From Stichopus chloronotus (lineage: Eukaryota > Echinodermata > Holothuroidea > Aspidochirotida > Stichopodidae): a stretch of DNA of 64,000 bases. Of this stretch, positions 1-12,647 are shown in pieces (position 1 is the first letter of the stretch; every line of letters begins with the position of its first letter). The stretch is from contig CM037843.1 in the NCBI GenBank assembly GCA_021234535.1, positions 33,419,200 to 33,483,199 on the forward strand, given 5' to 3'. A program made the translations under genes and the position numbers. The notes under the pieces are model-generated. The model was not told the origin of the DNA. It did no database searches and worked only from the letters and a program-made list of their open reading frames with translations.

Positions 1-444
1 TTTCTCGCCAAACGGTCTCCTTTCTCTGTGAAATATTAACCACTCTGTCATAAATTTGACGCTGGTACTCATAAGAATAGGGTAGAGGTGGGACTCAATG
101 CTTGAGCAAATCCTTTGCTAACTACACAAAAGAAGGAGGAAGAAAGAAGCTTTAAGTTCTATTGTTGTTTTGTAGTTGTTAGTTTAAAGTTATGTGTTGT
201 TTGCTTTCCTTTTATCTCATGTGCTTTTGTTTAGAGCTGAACAATAAATGCCTTGTTCACCAGTGAATGACAAAACCTAAAAAAAAAGAGGTAAATGACA
301 CACATGCTTGGACTTGACTTATCTTCCAGATTTTTTTCTTTCAATTTTTGAAATTAGTGGGTATCTGGTCAAGTCTAATTTTTGAACCATGTCATGGAAT
401 ATTGCTCCATGGTTTGGTATGTAGTTATGTCAGATATCATACTG
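1..444. other. Non-coding left edge
   Basis: No convincing coding exon is visible. A canonical AATAAA lies at 243-248, followed by a T/G-containing stretch, so this could be the 3' end of a gene that lies mostly to the left, but no coding sequence supports that. The only long open frame here (348-569) runs through a tRNA-like repeat and is not believed. Confidence 0.4.
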
Positions 445-611
445 GTACTGTGTCTGAGTGGATAAAGGTGGCGGCTTTTGAAACAATTAAGCTTATCAAC
501 TGGGAGGTTCAGTGTTCAATACCTGGCAGGGTCTCAGTGAGATGGATTTTTCGACCAAGGGTGAACTAAGGTTTTCCCATCTGAGTTGACCTTGTGAAAA
601 GAAAAAAATAC
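445..611 (+). repeat. tRNA-derived SINE-like element
   Basis: An A-box-like stretch (TGTCTGAGTGGATAAAGG, 451-468) is followed about 45 bases later by a B-box-like GTTCAATACC (514-523), the spacing of an internal RNA polymerase III promoter in a tRNA with a long variable arm (Ser/Leu type). Downstream is about 80 bases of body and an A-rich end (about 597-611). A functional tRNA is unlikely because no clean acceptor stem can be drawn. This is seen by eye; a copy-number search would be needed to name the family. Confidence 0.5.
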
Positions 612-3597
612 CAACTTTGATCTAAAATTGATAAGTTTGTCGTCATCCAAAAGATTACATTCCTTCAATATTTTCCATCACATTGCTGTTTGCAAACTTT
701 CCTCCATTGGCTGTTCCATGTACAGAGGTTGTGCATCTCAACCTTAACTGTAGCTATAATAGTCTACTAATATATGCTGAAAAGGGACATCATGAAATGT
801 GCATTTGTGCCAACAAACCCTGAGTTCTCCCCATTTCTTCAAGTGTGAAGACTTTCTATATTGGCAAACACTGTGATAGAAAACTTGGAGATCCTTCAAA
901 GTAAGGAAGGAAAGCATTTCTAAAGAGTTGGGATCACAGATACAGTATCCTTTGGGTACTTTCCTCGTCTTCCTCTGTTGTCAAGCCCAAACTTCTAATG
1001 CCCATCCTCCCCGACCTGAACCATGGAGCTATTTCGGATGAAGTAAAAGCAGATAAGCTTCCTGGGATCCAACGTTTGTAGAGTAATATACCGTGCATAC
1101 TCTCAGGGATTAATCTACACTTGATGACAAATAGTTTTACCATGGAGCTAATACTTGAACCACGGCTTAGAAAGTGACGACGATAGTTCTTGTTGTCTGC
1201 TAGGTCTCAAACACGCCTCGGCATGATTTCACCCATTGCTATAATATTGCCAGTCGTCAAAGAAAACAAAATTTGTTCTATCATTGTAGGCCAATGCTCA
1301 CATTTTAAAAGTATTCATTACAATTCAATTTAACTTATTGAATATGGACACGTTTCGTTATTTTAGGAACAATCCGGAATCTTTACAAACTTCATACGCG
1401 AAAGTTAGACTTACGTTAATTGCTGAAAGGAGATGTTATTAGGTGACGGAAGAAATTAGGGTAATAAAGGAATTCGATCCCGTAGAAGTGCATCTACGGT
1501 TGTTTAGACCAGAAGACTAAAACGGTTTCCATTTGTCGGCATCCATGATCACCTCAAAGCATTGTTACCATCAAGTTTTCGATTGAGGATTAAGTTAGTC
1601 TGAAAGAATCAAATTCTCATCAGGGGCGTTAGGTATTAACAAACTTTGGAGATGAACTAAAGGACATTTTAATCAAAAGTCTCTTCCCACAAAAAGGGAT
1701 TGAGTACCTTCAAATATGTATTGTCTAAAAGATTAAATTGAATTAGGTGCTTTTACTCCATCTGTAATAGCTCCATGCCGGAACCCTCAATGTGGCGGAT
1801 GCTCATCCTTGTACCTCCCTGACCTAATCCCTGACCTAATCCCTCAGTGTGCTCCTTGACTGTATGCTAAATTCATACTTTAATCCAGTCAGTGTTAGTC
1901 TGGAACACATAATAGTTTTTCTAGAATTTTTTCGCTTTTTTTTACAGGATGTGTTAATAATACTTGGAGAAGACTGACAGAAAAGTATCAGCAGTTTTCA
2001 GTCTGTTGCAGTATTGCCATTGCAGTATCTTACAGGCATCCATAGAATAGTGTCCTATAACCCTTTCCAAACTGTTTGCTATTAAGTGAAGTTTGAAGTT
2101 AAACTGCAGAGTTTGTCTTCACACGGTGCTCTAAACATTCTTGAACTGTGTCCATTGTTTAAGGGATATCTTTCTTTTGTGTTCTTTTTATGCCCTCATT
2201 GGACTTTTTGGTGGGAGATATAGGGGTGTCATTGAGACACATGCATACCTCTATCACAAAATAAGGTTTTGAAAAATTTTCTTCTTCCTGCAGTTTGACC
2301 TTTGGCTTGTCAAGGACATGAAAGTTGGAAAATGAAACTAAATGGTACATGAATAAGCATTTGTTCCGAGAACAGGATTATAAAGCAGCCTGTTGTCAAG
2401 TGTCAGCTTTGATGCTGATAGAAAATGTACATTGCCTAATTTCAGAACAAAGAAAAAAGTGATTGTTAATTACTCTGCCACCTGCAGTGGTTTTTGGATG
2501 TTCATGATTTAGTCTGGAAGGGACACTTTCTCGCATTCACCTTCTGTCATCGACCATAAAAAGGTTACTGCAGTTTTGATATTCAGTTCACTGTTCTGGC
2601 AGTAAACCTTTCAACCAGACCATGTGTCGATGAGCCGTTCTAATGTGCAATTGTTCAGGAAAGAGAATATGTCTTCATTGATGGTTCTACTATCACAGGC
2701 TTGATACAGGTTTGTTGAGACTGAGCTACATTCTACATCTCTGACGTCGTTTTAATGTCTCGTGAAGTGTTCTTCAATCTCCCCATGACCCCAATCATTC
2801 GCTCTCCTCTCAACGTTCTCTCTGAGATACTTTCAGACGGTCTTTTCCTGTTCCTAAAGTTAGTCATTTAATCTGAAGTGTTTCTTTGGAAAGCAAAACA
2901 GTTCAGAACGTTTACAGCATCGTGGATACCAAAAGTATTTCTGTGGTTTGTCTCTTTCCGGTTATTCCGGAATATTCATGATTTCACTAGATGGTACTGT
3001 AGGTCAACAGGATTTTCAAGTCTCTAAGTATTAAGTGTTTGGTGGATGTAGAAAAGTGAAACAAGACCATTTTTAGTGTCACTTCAAGACAAAGGAAAAT
3101 TGCTTTGGATGTAGACTTTCAGGGAACAAAGTTTGTAGCACATTGTTCATTGAAACTCAGTGTAGGTCACTGTGTAAATTCTTAATTGTTGATGTTCCTG
3201 TTTGAAGGGAAAGGATGAAATGAAGTTTTTGGGGTTTTTTTTCACTCACATGGATGAATTTTCTGCGATTTAGAATTGCCATCAGGATCATTTCAGGATC
3301 AATGACTTACAACAACTCTTGTATATTGAATCTGTCTTTTATGAAGCTGGAAAAGTGTTCCTCCTGTTTGTACTAAAGGATCATTTTTTTGTCATTAATC
3401 CTGTGATTTCAAAATTAAGAAAACAATCGTTACCAAAGTCTGCAAACGATTGCTCGTTACCAGTGTCGTAGCAGTTTACCATCCACGAAGATAAACTATT
3501 AGTTCGATAGAGAAGACTACTGCACTGCCTTGCTAGGCTTAATTCATTAGTCCCTCGACTTATAGTCTCTCGGAGGCCAAACAGTCGATCGTCAATC
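612..3597. other. Non-coding region upstream of the first GPCR
   Basis: Only short random open frames are present on both strands, with no recognisable exon. Stop codon TAG at 3508-3510 lies in frame upstream of the GPCR start, so the coding sequence does not extend into this region without splicing. The 5' UTR and promoter of the receptor presumably lie here, but no TATA box or other element stands out. Confidence 0.45.
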
Positions 3598-4611
3598 ATG
3601 TCGGCTCAAACTCAAAGTACCAACCCAATCATGCAGGATGATGGGGCTTTTCACAGTGCTTATCCAGACAGAGCGTTTGCTGTTGTAATGATCCTGTTTG
3701 GTGTAATTGTTCTCTTGTTAGGAGTACTCGGTAACATCTTGGTCCTTCTGGCAATTGCCCTAGTTAAACGGTTGCACACCACGTCTAATGCCTTCATAGC
3801 CAACCTCTCCGTGTCAGACTGCGGCGCCCTCGTGTCCGGAGTGACCACGATCATCCTGGGGCTGAGCAGTGGAGACAGCATGGCAAAGCATAATGAATGG
3901 GTCTGCAAACTGCTGCTCCATGTCACATTTCTTTTCGTCTTCACGTCCATAACGACGCTGCAGTGCATCGCAGTGGACCGTTATATGATCATAACAAAAC
4001 CCCGTCAGATCTACAGGCAGTACTTCAACCAGTGGGGAATGGCCTTGATTTTGCCAGGGACCTGGGTAGTGGGCGCGCTGCTCACTGTCTTGGCATTGAC
4101 AGTGGGTGGTCACGCTCTCTTCGTGGAGGAGCTCCATGCCTGTTTTATAAACCAAAAGGACACCGAATCGTGGTGGTATCTCACAGGTGTTTTCATAGTG
4201 GCATGTGTGTCTTGTATGAACGCTATACCCTTCTTCTTCGCTCTAACCTTCAGAAAGATAAGGAAAACGAGGCGCCGAGTTGAGGGCGCTTCATCACAGA
4301 GCAGATCGACAAATGCAGTGTTTTCAAAGGAGGAGGTGGCGGTCACACGTATGATGCTGGTGGTGTACGTAACCTTCTTGGCTTGTTGGCTTCCAATGCT
4401 TTTGCTCCACTTCACTCACTACGGCCATCATCCTAACTACAAATTGCATTACTTGAGCTGTCTGTTTGCTCTTATCAATTCTGCCCTTAATCCAATGGTG
4501 TATGCCGGCATGAACAGGTATCTCAGACATTCGTTCACAAAAGTTTTAAAATGTGCGCCATCTCCCAACAGGGAGGGTACCTCTTTCTCTATAAATTACA
4601 GCGTCAATTAG
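3598..4611 (+). CDS. Intronless rhodopsin-type (class A) GPCR, DRY variant
   Basis: This is a 337-residue seven-helix receptor of the plasma membrane, expected to couple a ligand to heterotrimeric G proteins; the ligand is unknown. Helix landmarks are all present: N46 in TM1 (GN), D74 in TM2 (NLSVSD), C103 at the top of TM3 pairing with C182 in loop 2, DRY at 127-129, P211 in TM5, CWLP at 263-266 in TM6 and NPMVY at 298-302 in TM7, then a basic helix 8 with C319. The third intracellular loop is basic (KIRKTRRR). The start is the first ATG after an in-frame TAG (3508-3510), with A at -3. SKEEVAVT (243-250) is shared with the two minus-strand receptors at 14.0 and 17.0 kb, but overall similarity to them is clearly lower than theirs to each other. 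The closest well-known groups are melatonin-receptor-like, GPR84 and moody/Tre1-like receptors; I cannot choose among them by eye. The gene could be nested in an upstream PEX6 intron. Confidence 0.93.
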   Translation: MSAQTQSTNPIMQDDGAFHSAYPDRAFAVVMILFGVIVLLLGVLGNILVLLAIALVKRLHTTSNAFIANLSVSDCGALVSGVTTIILGLSSGDSMAKHNEWVCKLLLHVTFLFVFTSITTLQCIAVDRYMIITKPRQIYRQYFNQWGMALILPGTWVVGALLTVLALTVGGHALFVEELHACFINQKDTESWWYLTGVFIVACVSCMNAIPFFFALTFRKIRKTRRRVEGASSQSRSTNAVFSKEEVAVTRMMLVVYVTFLACWLPMLLLHFTHYGHHPNYKLHYLSCLFALINSALNPMVYAGMNRYLRHSFTKVLKCAPSPNREGTSFSINYSVN

Positions 4612-5675
4612 TGTTTTGATTTGTGCTGATGATTTTAGCACAAAGCTGATGATGTTAGTTGTGTAACTGCAGGTCAATGTCCATTGCCTGTCAGCATGCG
4701 CTGTCTCAGGCATCTTTCTCTAAAACTTTTTAAAACCGGGAAGAGGAAGATATTACATATTGAAAAGATCATTTTTGTAATTATGTTACTTTAGGACCAC
4801 AGTGGCTCATGCTTTAGACCAACTGAATTATTTCTAGGCACACCTCGTCAGATTGTGTTCCTCTCCCCCCTCCCTGCCTCCCACCCCCTTGCCACACACT
4901 CCATCTGCCTCCATTGTATTTTGAAGTGGCACTCTATGCTGCAGTCGTACTGGGATTTAAAAACAGTGTTGCAGTACCAGTCAGTTTTGCTTTGCTTCCA
5001 ATCTTTTCCACTTTATTTTGTGACAGTAAGCATACATGATGCAAGAAGAAATCCTTCATTGGAAAACAGTGTAGCTTAATAAGCTACATGGATATGAAAT
5101 CCATTTTAGGTTGAAATATGTGATTATGTTTTGTATATTAATATTTGTCATATCTTTTGAAAAGAGAACATAACTTAGAAAACTGCATATTTCCAAAAAT
5201 TGTGTAAAATAACGTGTGATGATAAGTTGGCCTTACAATTTGGTCTTCCTTGTAGTCAATTTTAACTTTGAACAAAGTCTTGTAGGCATCAAAATGTTAA
5301 GCCATCTAAATTTCACACTTTTTCTCTTGTAAGCATTATCATACATTGATTTCTTTATCTTTCTTCCTCTAATGAATGAACCTTTTCTAGAAAAAAGGAT
5401 GATATTCTCCAGCTACACTGCATATTGTACTGTAGTTGTGTAGTGATACAAGGAACTGTTATTATTTAATTATTATCGATATTAATCATGAAGCGTTTGA
5501 TTCATGATATGGCATCGTGCATTCCGCTACACGTGTTAAGCCCACTCCTTGAAGACGTTGCAGGTTTTGTACATAAAGTATTAACTTCAAAGTATTTACA
5601 GTATGAAAGCTCAAGTATACCCTATGTAGCCCTTCCTACTTGCAACACCAAAGGACTACCCAACATATGATGTGC

Positions 5676-5681
5676 AATAAA
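5676..5681 (+). terminator. Candidate poly(A) signal for the first GPCR
   Basis: This AATAAA lies about 1.07 kb after the receptor stop codon. It is a candidate only; no transcript evidence is available and the hexamer is common in AT-rich DNA. Confidence 0.25.
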
Positions 5682-8656
5682 ATTATGCATGAAACCCAAA
5701 GAGAATGAAAACAAAAGTTAATGAGGAGTAATTAAAATTTCAGTGGCCCTGATGAGACTCGATGAAATGTAGAACTTAACTGTTAGACATTATATAGTAT
5801 GTGCCAGGCGCTTAAACTTAGGCAATATATTTTCAGACAGTTTCCTCTGTTTACAAGTTTTCAATTATTTTGTACATGCCGTCCAACTTGTGTGGCTAAG
5901 CTGGAGACGGATTTATGAGGGGGGCCCCATGAAGCAAAAGGTTAAGCAGGTGTGAACTGCCAAGTGGCGTTGGTGCCTTACTTGCTAAATTGCCATGTAC
6001 TATGTAATATCTAAGGACTTGAGCCATAGAATATTGCAGATACATTTCCCTGTTTTGTAGCCATCATACCAATTCTCATCATCTGTATGGATGGTGTAGT
6101 CACCACGCACTGTGCTCAGGCTTTAATAATTAATGAGAACAAACATGATAAGGATCTACCATCTTCTTTTTGTGCATGTGATAGCTTACAAACTGTCTAT
6201 ATTTATTTGATTAATTAGTAAATAGTGAATATTATATTAATGAGTCTGGCAAGTTGGGGTCAAAGAAAGTTCTACTGTAGCTATGATTGGGAGATAAAGA
6301 AATTCCCTCATAACATTTTCATTTCCGTCAAAAGTTTTCTGGAGAAGATTGCATATCGTTAGTGAAAGTTTACAAAACTGAATCAAAAACAGTGCATAGT
6401 TTATGAGGGCTTGGGGAGGGGGGTAGGGAATGTAATGGATGTTATGTGCCATTTTTGCCTACTTAATTGTATATTTTCATAATCTTCTTCTCAAGACAAA
6501 TGTTTATGATCAATTTGCACTGTTCTGGTGATAGTGGTGTTAAGTTGCTTTAATTTGGAAACTTGCATTAGTTCTGATGGAAAAAAGTCCTTCAGTACAC
6601 CATAAGTTCTGAAAGCAGGAAGTGATGTCATGACAATTCAAGTATAACTACAAGTATGATTTGTCCCCACTACCCTCTATGGGATATGCTGATACTTTAA
6701 CCAGTACCACTGGTGAAAAAAAAAGAAGACAAGAGATAATCACCAGCTGAGAAAGAATGATTGTTGTGGATGTACTAACTTTATGCCATTGTTGTTCTTA
6801 TTTGTTCTTCATTGTCATAACTAAATCAATCTTTCTTTGCCATGCCATTTAAATTTAGGGAGATGTTTCTTTATTTTGAAGACTTCCAGTTAATGGCAGG
6901 TTTCTGTGAGTGGTGGTGGAAAAGGTGGAGGGGAGTGGTGTTCTCGAGAACACAATTTATCCAAATCCTACTATTATAATTGAGGGAAGTCCGAGAGCTC
7001 TAACAGAATCAGCGTGGCATGTTATAGGCTTTTGCTGAAACTGGTTTTTATGTATCAGGATGATAATCTGAAGTGCAACAAATATGATACAACTTACTGA
7101 CTGTTTCTTTATTCTTTTTTTATGTTTCATCGTCCTTCCACTTTTGAAATTTCTTCATCATGGTCTCTGTATGACCTTTATACTAACTCTACCTCCCACC
7201 TTGTTTCTGTTAGGTCTTGAAAGCAATGGAAACATAATACCTTTAAAGTGATTCTGAATCAATTTACTCTCTTGTGTTTATTCCACCAATCAATTCCGCT
7301 GATAATGCTAGATAAATATCAACTCTGTGACACACTCTGCTGAAGTCTTCTTTCAACTCGTCTTAACTCCTCATAGTGTACTGAATGTATATATTTACAT
7401 TTTTAATAAATTGTGCAGCCTGGGTTTGCTTTTTATTCTGTGGCTAACTTCAGTATGTGTACTTATACACATAATAAACCATACAGCCAGGTTTTGCAAG
7501 GTCTGTTGCAGCTGGTGGGATTCTTTAACTGAAGTGTTCCCAATAAGATGGCGGAGATGACAACAAATAGCCGACAAAGAATAAACTGCAGGGCGTGCTC
7601 TCTCCACGACTGTTTGAAGATTTGTTGTTGCCTTGCCATGTCTATCAAGGAGAAGAAGAAGAAAAAAAAAAGGAGTTGATTCATTGCATTTCTTTCCTTG
7701 GTTACACTTTTTTGCTTGTTGCTACTGAATAACTGCATCTTATTGTGATGGAGGATCTTGCTTTTCCTCAAAGTTCACGAATGATCGATCTTGCTCCTTG
7801 TTTTTTTGTTTTTTTTCAGGTTTTGTGATGCATTTTATGTTGTATTTTGAGGCATGTTGTAAAATTCACTTTAATACTGGTTTGGAAGATATTTTCTCCA
7901 CACTTTCTATGCCTGTGGCTCATCAGCTTCACACCATTTTGTGAACATTAGAATTTTGAATTGGGCAGAGGGTAAACATTGACGGCATGACTTAACACCC
8001 GTTCTCATTAGCCAAAGTGCAAAAAATAAGCTCCGGAGCTCAAGGTGTTTTAATATTTGCAAGCCATGAAATTTTTGATTCAGCGACTTGTTTTTGGCTG
8101 AAGTAGCAGTGTGACAGTTTCAAGTAGCTATAACCTACTCTGTTAATGGGGATGAGAGGTTTCACGTGAAACTTAATATTTCTTGCAAAATCCTGTCGAC
8201 GAAAAACGTGAATATTCTCATCTTTCCCTTAGTCTGAATTATAATGTCTGTAGATATGAAAAAACAGTTGTGAAGATGTCGCGTGAAAATTTTGTGCACA
8301 AACTGACAAAGTGCCATTTCCTGGCTGACAGACAAGTCTGACGTATATTAATTGTTTTTTAAAAATTTAGTGAAGTGTAGCTAGCTTGTTGCATATTAGC
8401 AACTTCCCCGTCCCCCTCTGAATATGAATTCTGGCTTAAATCTCATCAATATTTTAGATTTCCATTTAACGTTCCTCTGATCGACTGAAAACTTTTGTGT
8501 ATTGTGATGTAATTTGTCATTACTCCCAGTGATCCAGTCAATAATTTTTTTCTTACATGACACCTTATTAATTCCTCTATATCTGATTGGAGGATTGGTG
8601 GTCACATGGCCCCGCTTGATTCGGTATGTATCATTGTGATTATGATGCTCAATCAT

Positions 8657-8698
8657 GGGTTAGTATGCACATACTAACCCACGATCATGGGTTAGTAT
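8657..8698. repeat. Compound palindrome plus direct repeat
   Basis: GGGTTAGTATG (8657-8667) and its exact complement CATACTAACCC (8670-8680) are separated by two bases, giving a perfect 11-bp stem. Immediately after it, GATCATGGGTTAGTAT (8683-8698) repeats the left arm and its flank (ATCATGGGTTAGTAT, 8652-8666) in direct orientation. A further partly complementary ACACTAAC follows at 8699-8706. It may be the end of a mobile element or a cruciform-prone site. Confidence 0.75.
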
Positions 8699-9588
8699 AC
8701 ACTAACAATGAATCAGCGATCATAGCATCTCAGTACATGCAAGCGTGATTTCCGCGACTCACTGTATCACCGCAACATTGAGGATTGTATATTGAATAGT
8801 GTACGGTTAGGCCATCACCTCATGTGGTATTGATTCAAATTTGACCTAATTTTGAGGTGCTATATTTAAAACAAATAATGAATGTTTTCCATACTTGCAA
8901 TTGTTAAATTTCATTTGTTGGAAAGACTAGGCATTTTATTCATCTCAGCTTTTCCTTGTTGAAAAGGATGTCCAATCTGTCAACTCATTTAATTATTCAC
9001 ACTGCACTCATAAACATTTGTTATTCATATAATGTTATCCAATGAATCCTACTGTCATTCTAGAAGCTATCTCCCCTATAACAATATTGCATTATTAAGG
9101 TCGAGGATGGTGTCTGTACAACAGATGTTCAGACACATTAGGATGTAGCAGTTTTTTTTGTAGACCCTGCACAAGTCTTTTTATGATATTGTCTAGCACA
9201 TTATTTGATGATTTTTAACAAACTTCCATTGCTGTGATATCCAGTAAATGATTTGTTCGTAAAAGTTTATATCTTCATGTGATTTTGCTGGTTTTAAGTT
9301 CTTTGAATGGGAACTCATAATTGATGAACAGTAGGCTTACCTGTCCAGTTTGTCCCTAACAGGTCTGTTTAAGACATCGTGTGATATCTTCCTCTTCTTC
9401 TCTTGAAAACATTTACAATCCTTCTGTATCTTTTTGTGGATACAATGAGTTGATCATACATATCATTTGCAATATCAGGAGCTACACCATGCGGTAATAG
9501 AGAAATGCTCTAGGAAGGAACATGAAGTCAAACTTTATGACCTGTTTTAGTTTCCTGTGATATTACCATCCACAAGTCTTGCACCCAG

Positions 9589-9822
9589 TCACAGGACTTT
9601 TTGGTTATATTTAGTGAGCATGCTGTATTTTTTGAAAAGGAAGACAAGTCTCTTTAATTTAGCACACATCGTCACTAAATTGATGACTGAATCCCAAACC
9701 TGAGATGAAGGGAGACTCCTAAAAGTCATGTTTGTATTCATGGGTGGACTTCTTTTTTTGGAACATGTTTGACATATGAGGCATTTCTTTGGGAGATTTC
9801 TGGGCTTGGAAATGCTGTACAT
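9589..9822 (-). pseudogene. Possible decayed LTR-retrotransposon integrase fragment
   Basis: Reading the minus strand, a short frame contains a CxxC pair (CLICQTC) followed by a basic Pro-rich linker, then LPSSQVWDSV and a hydrophobic stretch. This order resembles the end of the integrase zinc-binding domain and the start of the catalytic core in Ty3/gypsy-type elements, where a CxxC knuckle is followed by a Leu-Pro segment and a conserved Trp about 20-25 residues on. The catalytic first Asp is not evident and the frame ends soon after, so it would be a dead fragment. No LTRs or reverse transcriptase were found nearby. Chance resemblance is possible. Confidence 0.3.
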
Positions 9823-12627
9823 TGATCGCTGGTTTGAAGGGAAACAGCGCAGAAGGTTAATTTGTACAGTGTTCTTCATAACTACCAGCATATCAGTTTT
9901 TGATTGTTTTTCTTTGCACATGAAAAATGAAGAAAGTTTAATACTGGGTGTGGGTGATCTTTGTGCGTGAACATGAGGTTTAATTGCTGTGTTAAATAGA
10001 ATATAACTTACAAGATCAGAAGAACTTAAATTCACTATATGCATGCTGAATGTCAGGCATTGTGTAGAAGAATAAATTATTAGCACAAATTCAGTCAGTA
10101 CAGTGAGCAGAAGTATATTTGAGTACAGCATCTGAGGAGCAAAGTTTAATGGCACAGGTGATAAATGCAAATTATGTAACATTCAACGTTGCAGGAAAAC
10201 AGATTTATAGATTATTAATGAAGATCAGTTTACGTTTTTATCGTGAATTTTTCAGTCATGTGTTAATCCTCTATTTACCATAAATTTATCCCCTTACAAT
10301 GGTTAAGTCCACAGGGGTGGTATGATTAGCTCCCTCACCCCAATATTTCTCAAGTGCTCTGAGATTAAGTGAAAGAGGAGACACAATTGCAAATGATATA
10401 CATCTTAATGCGTCATCATACATGGATCTACAGTATACTGTTCATAACTGTTACTGACTTGCAGTGCTGTACAGTTGTGTATTGGAAGTAGCCATTTTAA
10501 GTTTGGCCTTTATATTTAAATGCCAAAAAAGTTCACAGATCTATTAGTTACTGACACATGGAACTTCTTTGTGAGCACAAATTTCAAACTCAGCTGAAAA
10601 CGTGTTCTGATATTTTTTACACACATGAAAATGACCATCACTTTACACGGTGACTTTGAATGATTTTTCTTTAATCTTTTTACAATACTTTCATCCATAG
10701 TTTTCCAACTCATGTATACACATGTGTTAGTGGTCAAAATGCTGAGCATGGAGAATGCAAGCAATGTATGATGTGGAATGGTAGGTGCTGACGAAAGATG
10801 CCGGAAATCAATTTGAAATATCAGTGTGAATTATTGCAATTGACTGTTTTGTCAAACATATCCGGATGCATTCAGGTCATCATTTAGTGCAGCCTCACAT
10901 TTAATTGATCTAGGTTTAGTATTCTGTTCTGGCATTACTCCCTCCCAGAGGAGGAGGGGGTCACTACTTCCCTCTCCTTACTTTGACGAAAAAAAAAAAT
11001 AGAAAAAGGTAAAATAAGAAAATAAAATCAGGTCTAAATCACACATTGTTGCAGGATGTTCCTCTTACAGTGTATTAGATAACGTGAGATATGTAATGAC
11101 CTCAGTTCAAACTAATTATCTGTGTTCAAAATGCAGTATCTGGTGAGAGCTTCTGCCATCAGTCCAGTCCCTGGATCCCCACAGTGCTTTGTTCTTGGCC
11201 CTCCCTTCTGCCCCCATTCAGCCTGTAGATCTGACACAATAATAAAGTTGCTTTGCCATCTCCTTTACCACCCCCCCCCCCCCATTACTGCAATTGGAGG
11301 ATCTGCTATCATTAACAGTTCTAAGTAATTGTATTCTTGCATTCTTTTAAATATGAAATTTCTGTTCACTACTTCTCTTCTTGACTCTACTTTGACTCTT
11401 TGTGAAATATCAAAATCACTAATCATTACCATACAAAATAGATAAAAACCAAAGTAGATAAGCATTCTTAGCTCAAAAGTGTAACTGTACTTTTTTCTGT
11501 TGTTGTTTGGCATTTCTTTTTATAAAATGTCCTTATCTCTCTTGAAGAAAATTCTGGTACCAAAACATGACTTACACAAATGAACCTTATAATTGACCTG
11601 ATCTGTAAGTTGGCAACAGGATTGTTTGCATGTTTTGTCTTCAGAAGTGGTTGTTCTAAGAAGGTGTGGTATGGTCGAGAAGACAATTGCTTGAAGAATG
11701 TGTGCAAACATGATGCAACTTCCTTTTTTATTTTGCTCCAACCACACCTTGTTGAACTCTATTAAAGCTGGAATATGAGTTGTACTAGCAATTGCCTGGT
11801 CATCTACCTTTGTCCTTTGTAAGTGTTTCAGAGAAAAGAAAGTAGGGGAAAAGATCCCCTGTCACAAAACCTGAAAGAGAATTCATTCATCTTCCATACG
11901 TGTGAATATAAAAATTGTCTTGACGTTTTTGTTGGTCCTACAAAATTCATACTCTCCAAGAAAGAATAGCAGTGAGTCGCTGGTACTTGAATCAAACAGA
12001 CCAATGGGAATAGATATGAATATTCATTTTTTCATAAAGAGGGTTTAAACAAATAGACAAAGTTTGTTTTTTTTTTAGTGGCTGTGACATGTTCCACAGA
12101 ATTTGACTTTCACTGACAAATTTTTAACTCATAAACCCACTTTAAATTGGACCAACTATACAGTAGGTTGTAACTGTACATGGACAAATCGTGCAGCATA
12201 CATGAAGTGCTGAATTTGGTAAAGGCAGAAACCTCTTTGTCTCCACTTCCATTATGACTATGAACTTGCAATCACAGTTAAAAAGTTTTTTAATAGTTTG
12301 CAGGTTGCTTTGCCTTGAAAATCAAACCGTCCACATTGCCTGGCATCTGCAGCCGTCACTCCCTCGCCGATGAAATGATGCATAACACTTAATCCCCTGA
12401 AAACTACTGTTCCACGGAGAAGTTTGGGTTAATTGTTATAGTATCGGTTTTGATGTTTCATTCATGCAAAACCACAAGAATTTTTAATTGTAAGTGCATC
12501 CCCACCTGATATCACAGAGTTGCCGTGTGCGTGTGTGGGTGCACGAACATGAAGGAATCTCGTTGACGGATGGAGTTCATGTCCTGTGAAGTTTTCATCC
12601 GAACTCAGAAAATGTTTTTGTCGACTA

Positions 12628-12647
12628 ATCCTGACTCAAGTCAGGAT
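12628..12647. repeat. 9-bp inverted repeat with AP-1-like core
   Basis: ATCCTGACT and AGTCAGGAT flank a 2-base centre, forming a perfect 9-bp inverted repeat. The left arm plus centre spells TGACTCA, the consensus of bZIP AP-1 sites. It is isolated, in non-coding DNA about 1.35 kb from the 3' end of the minus-strand GPCR at 14,002. Function is not shown. Confidence 0.6.

Noticed and set aside
3660..4530. Several 68-128-codon open frames in other frames over the first GPCR
   Set aside because: They are shadows of the receptor coding sequence.
8657..8698. CRISPR-like repeat interpretation of the GGGTTAGTAT arms
   Set aside because: Only three or four copies, no regular spacers, in an animal nuclear context.
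9479..9550. Possible terminal exon on the plus strand: acceptor AG, 23 open codons beginning ELHHAVIEKC, then TAG
   Set aside because: A 72-base open stretch behind an AG is common by chance, the polypyrimidine tract is poor, and neither the peptide nor any partner exon is recognised.
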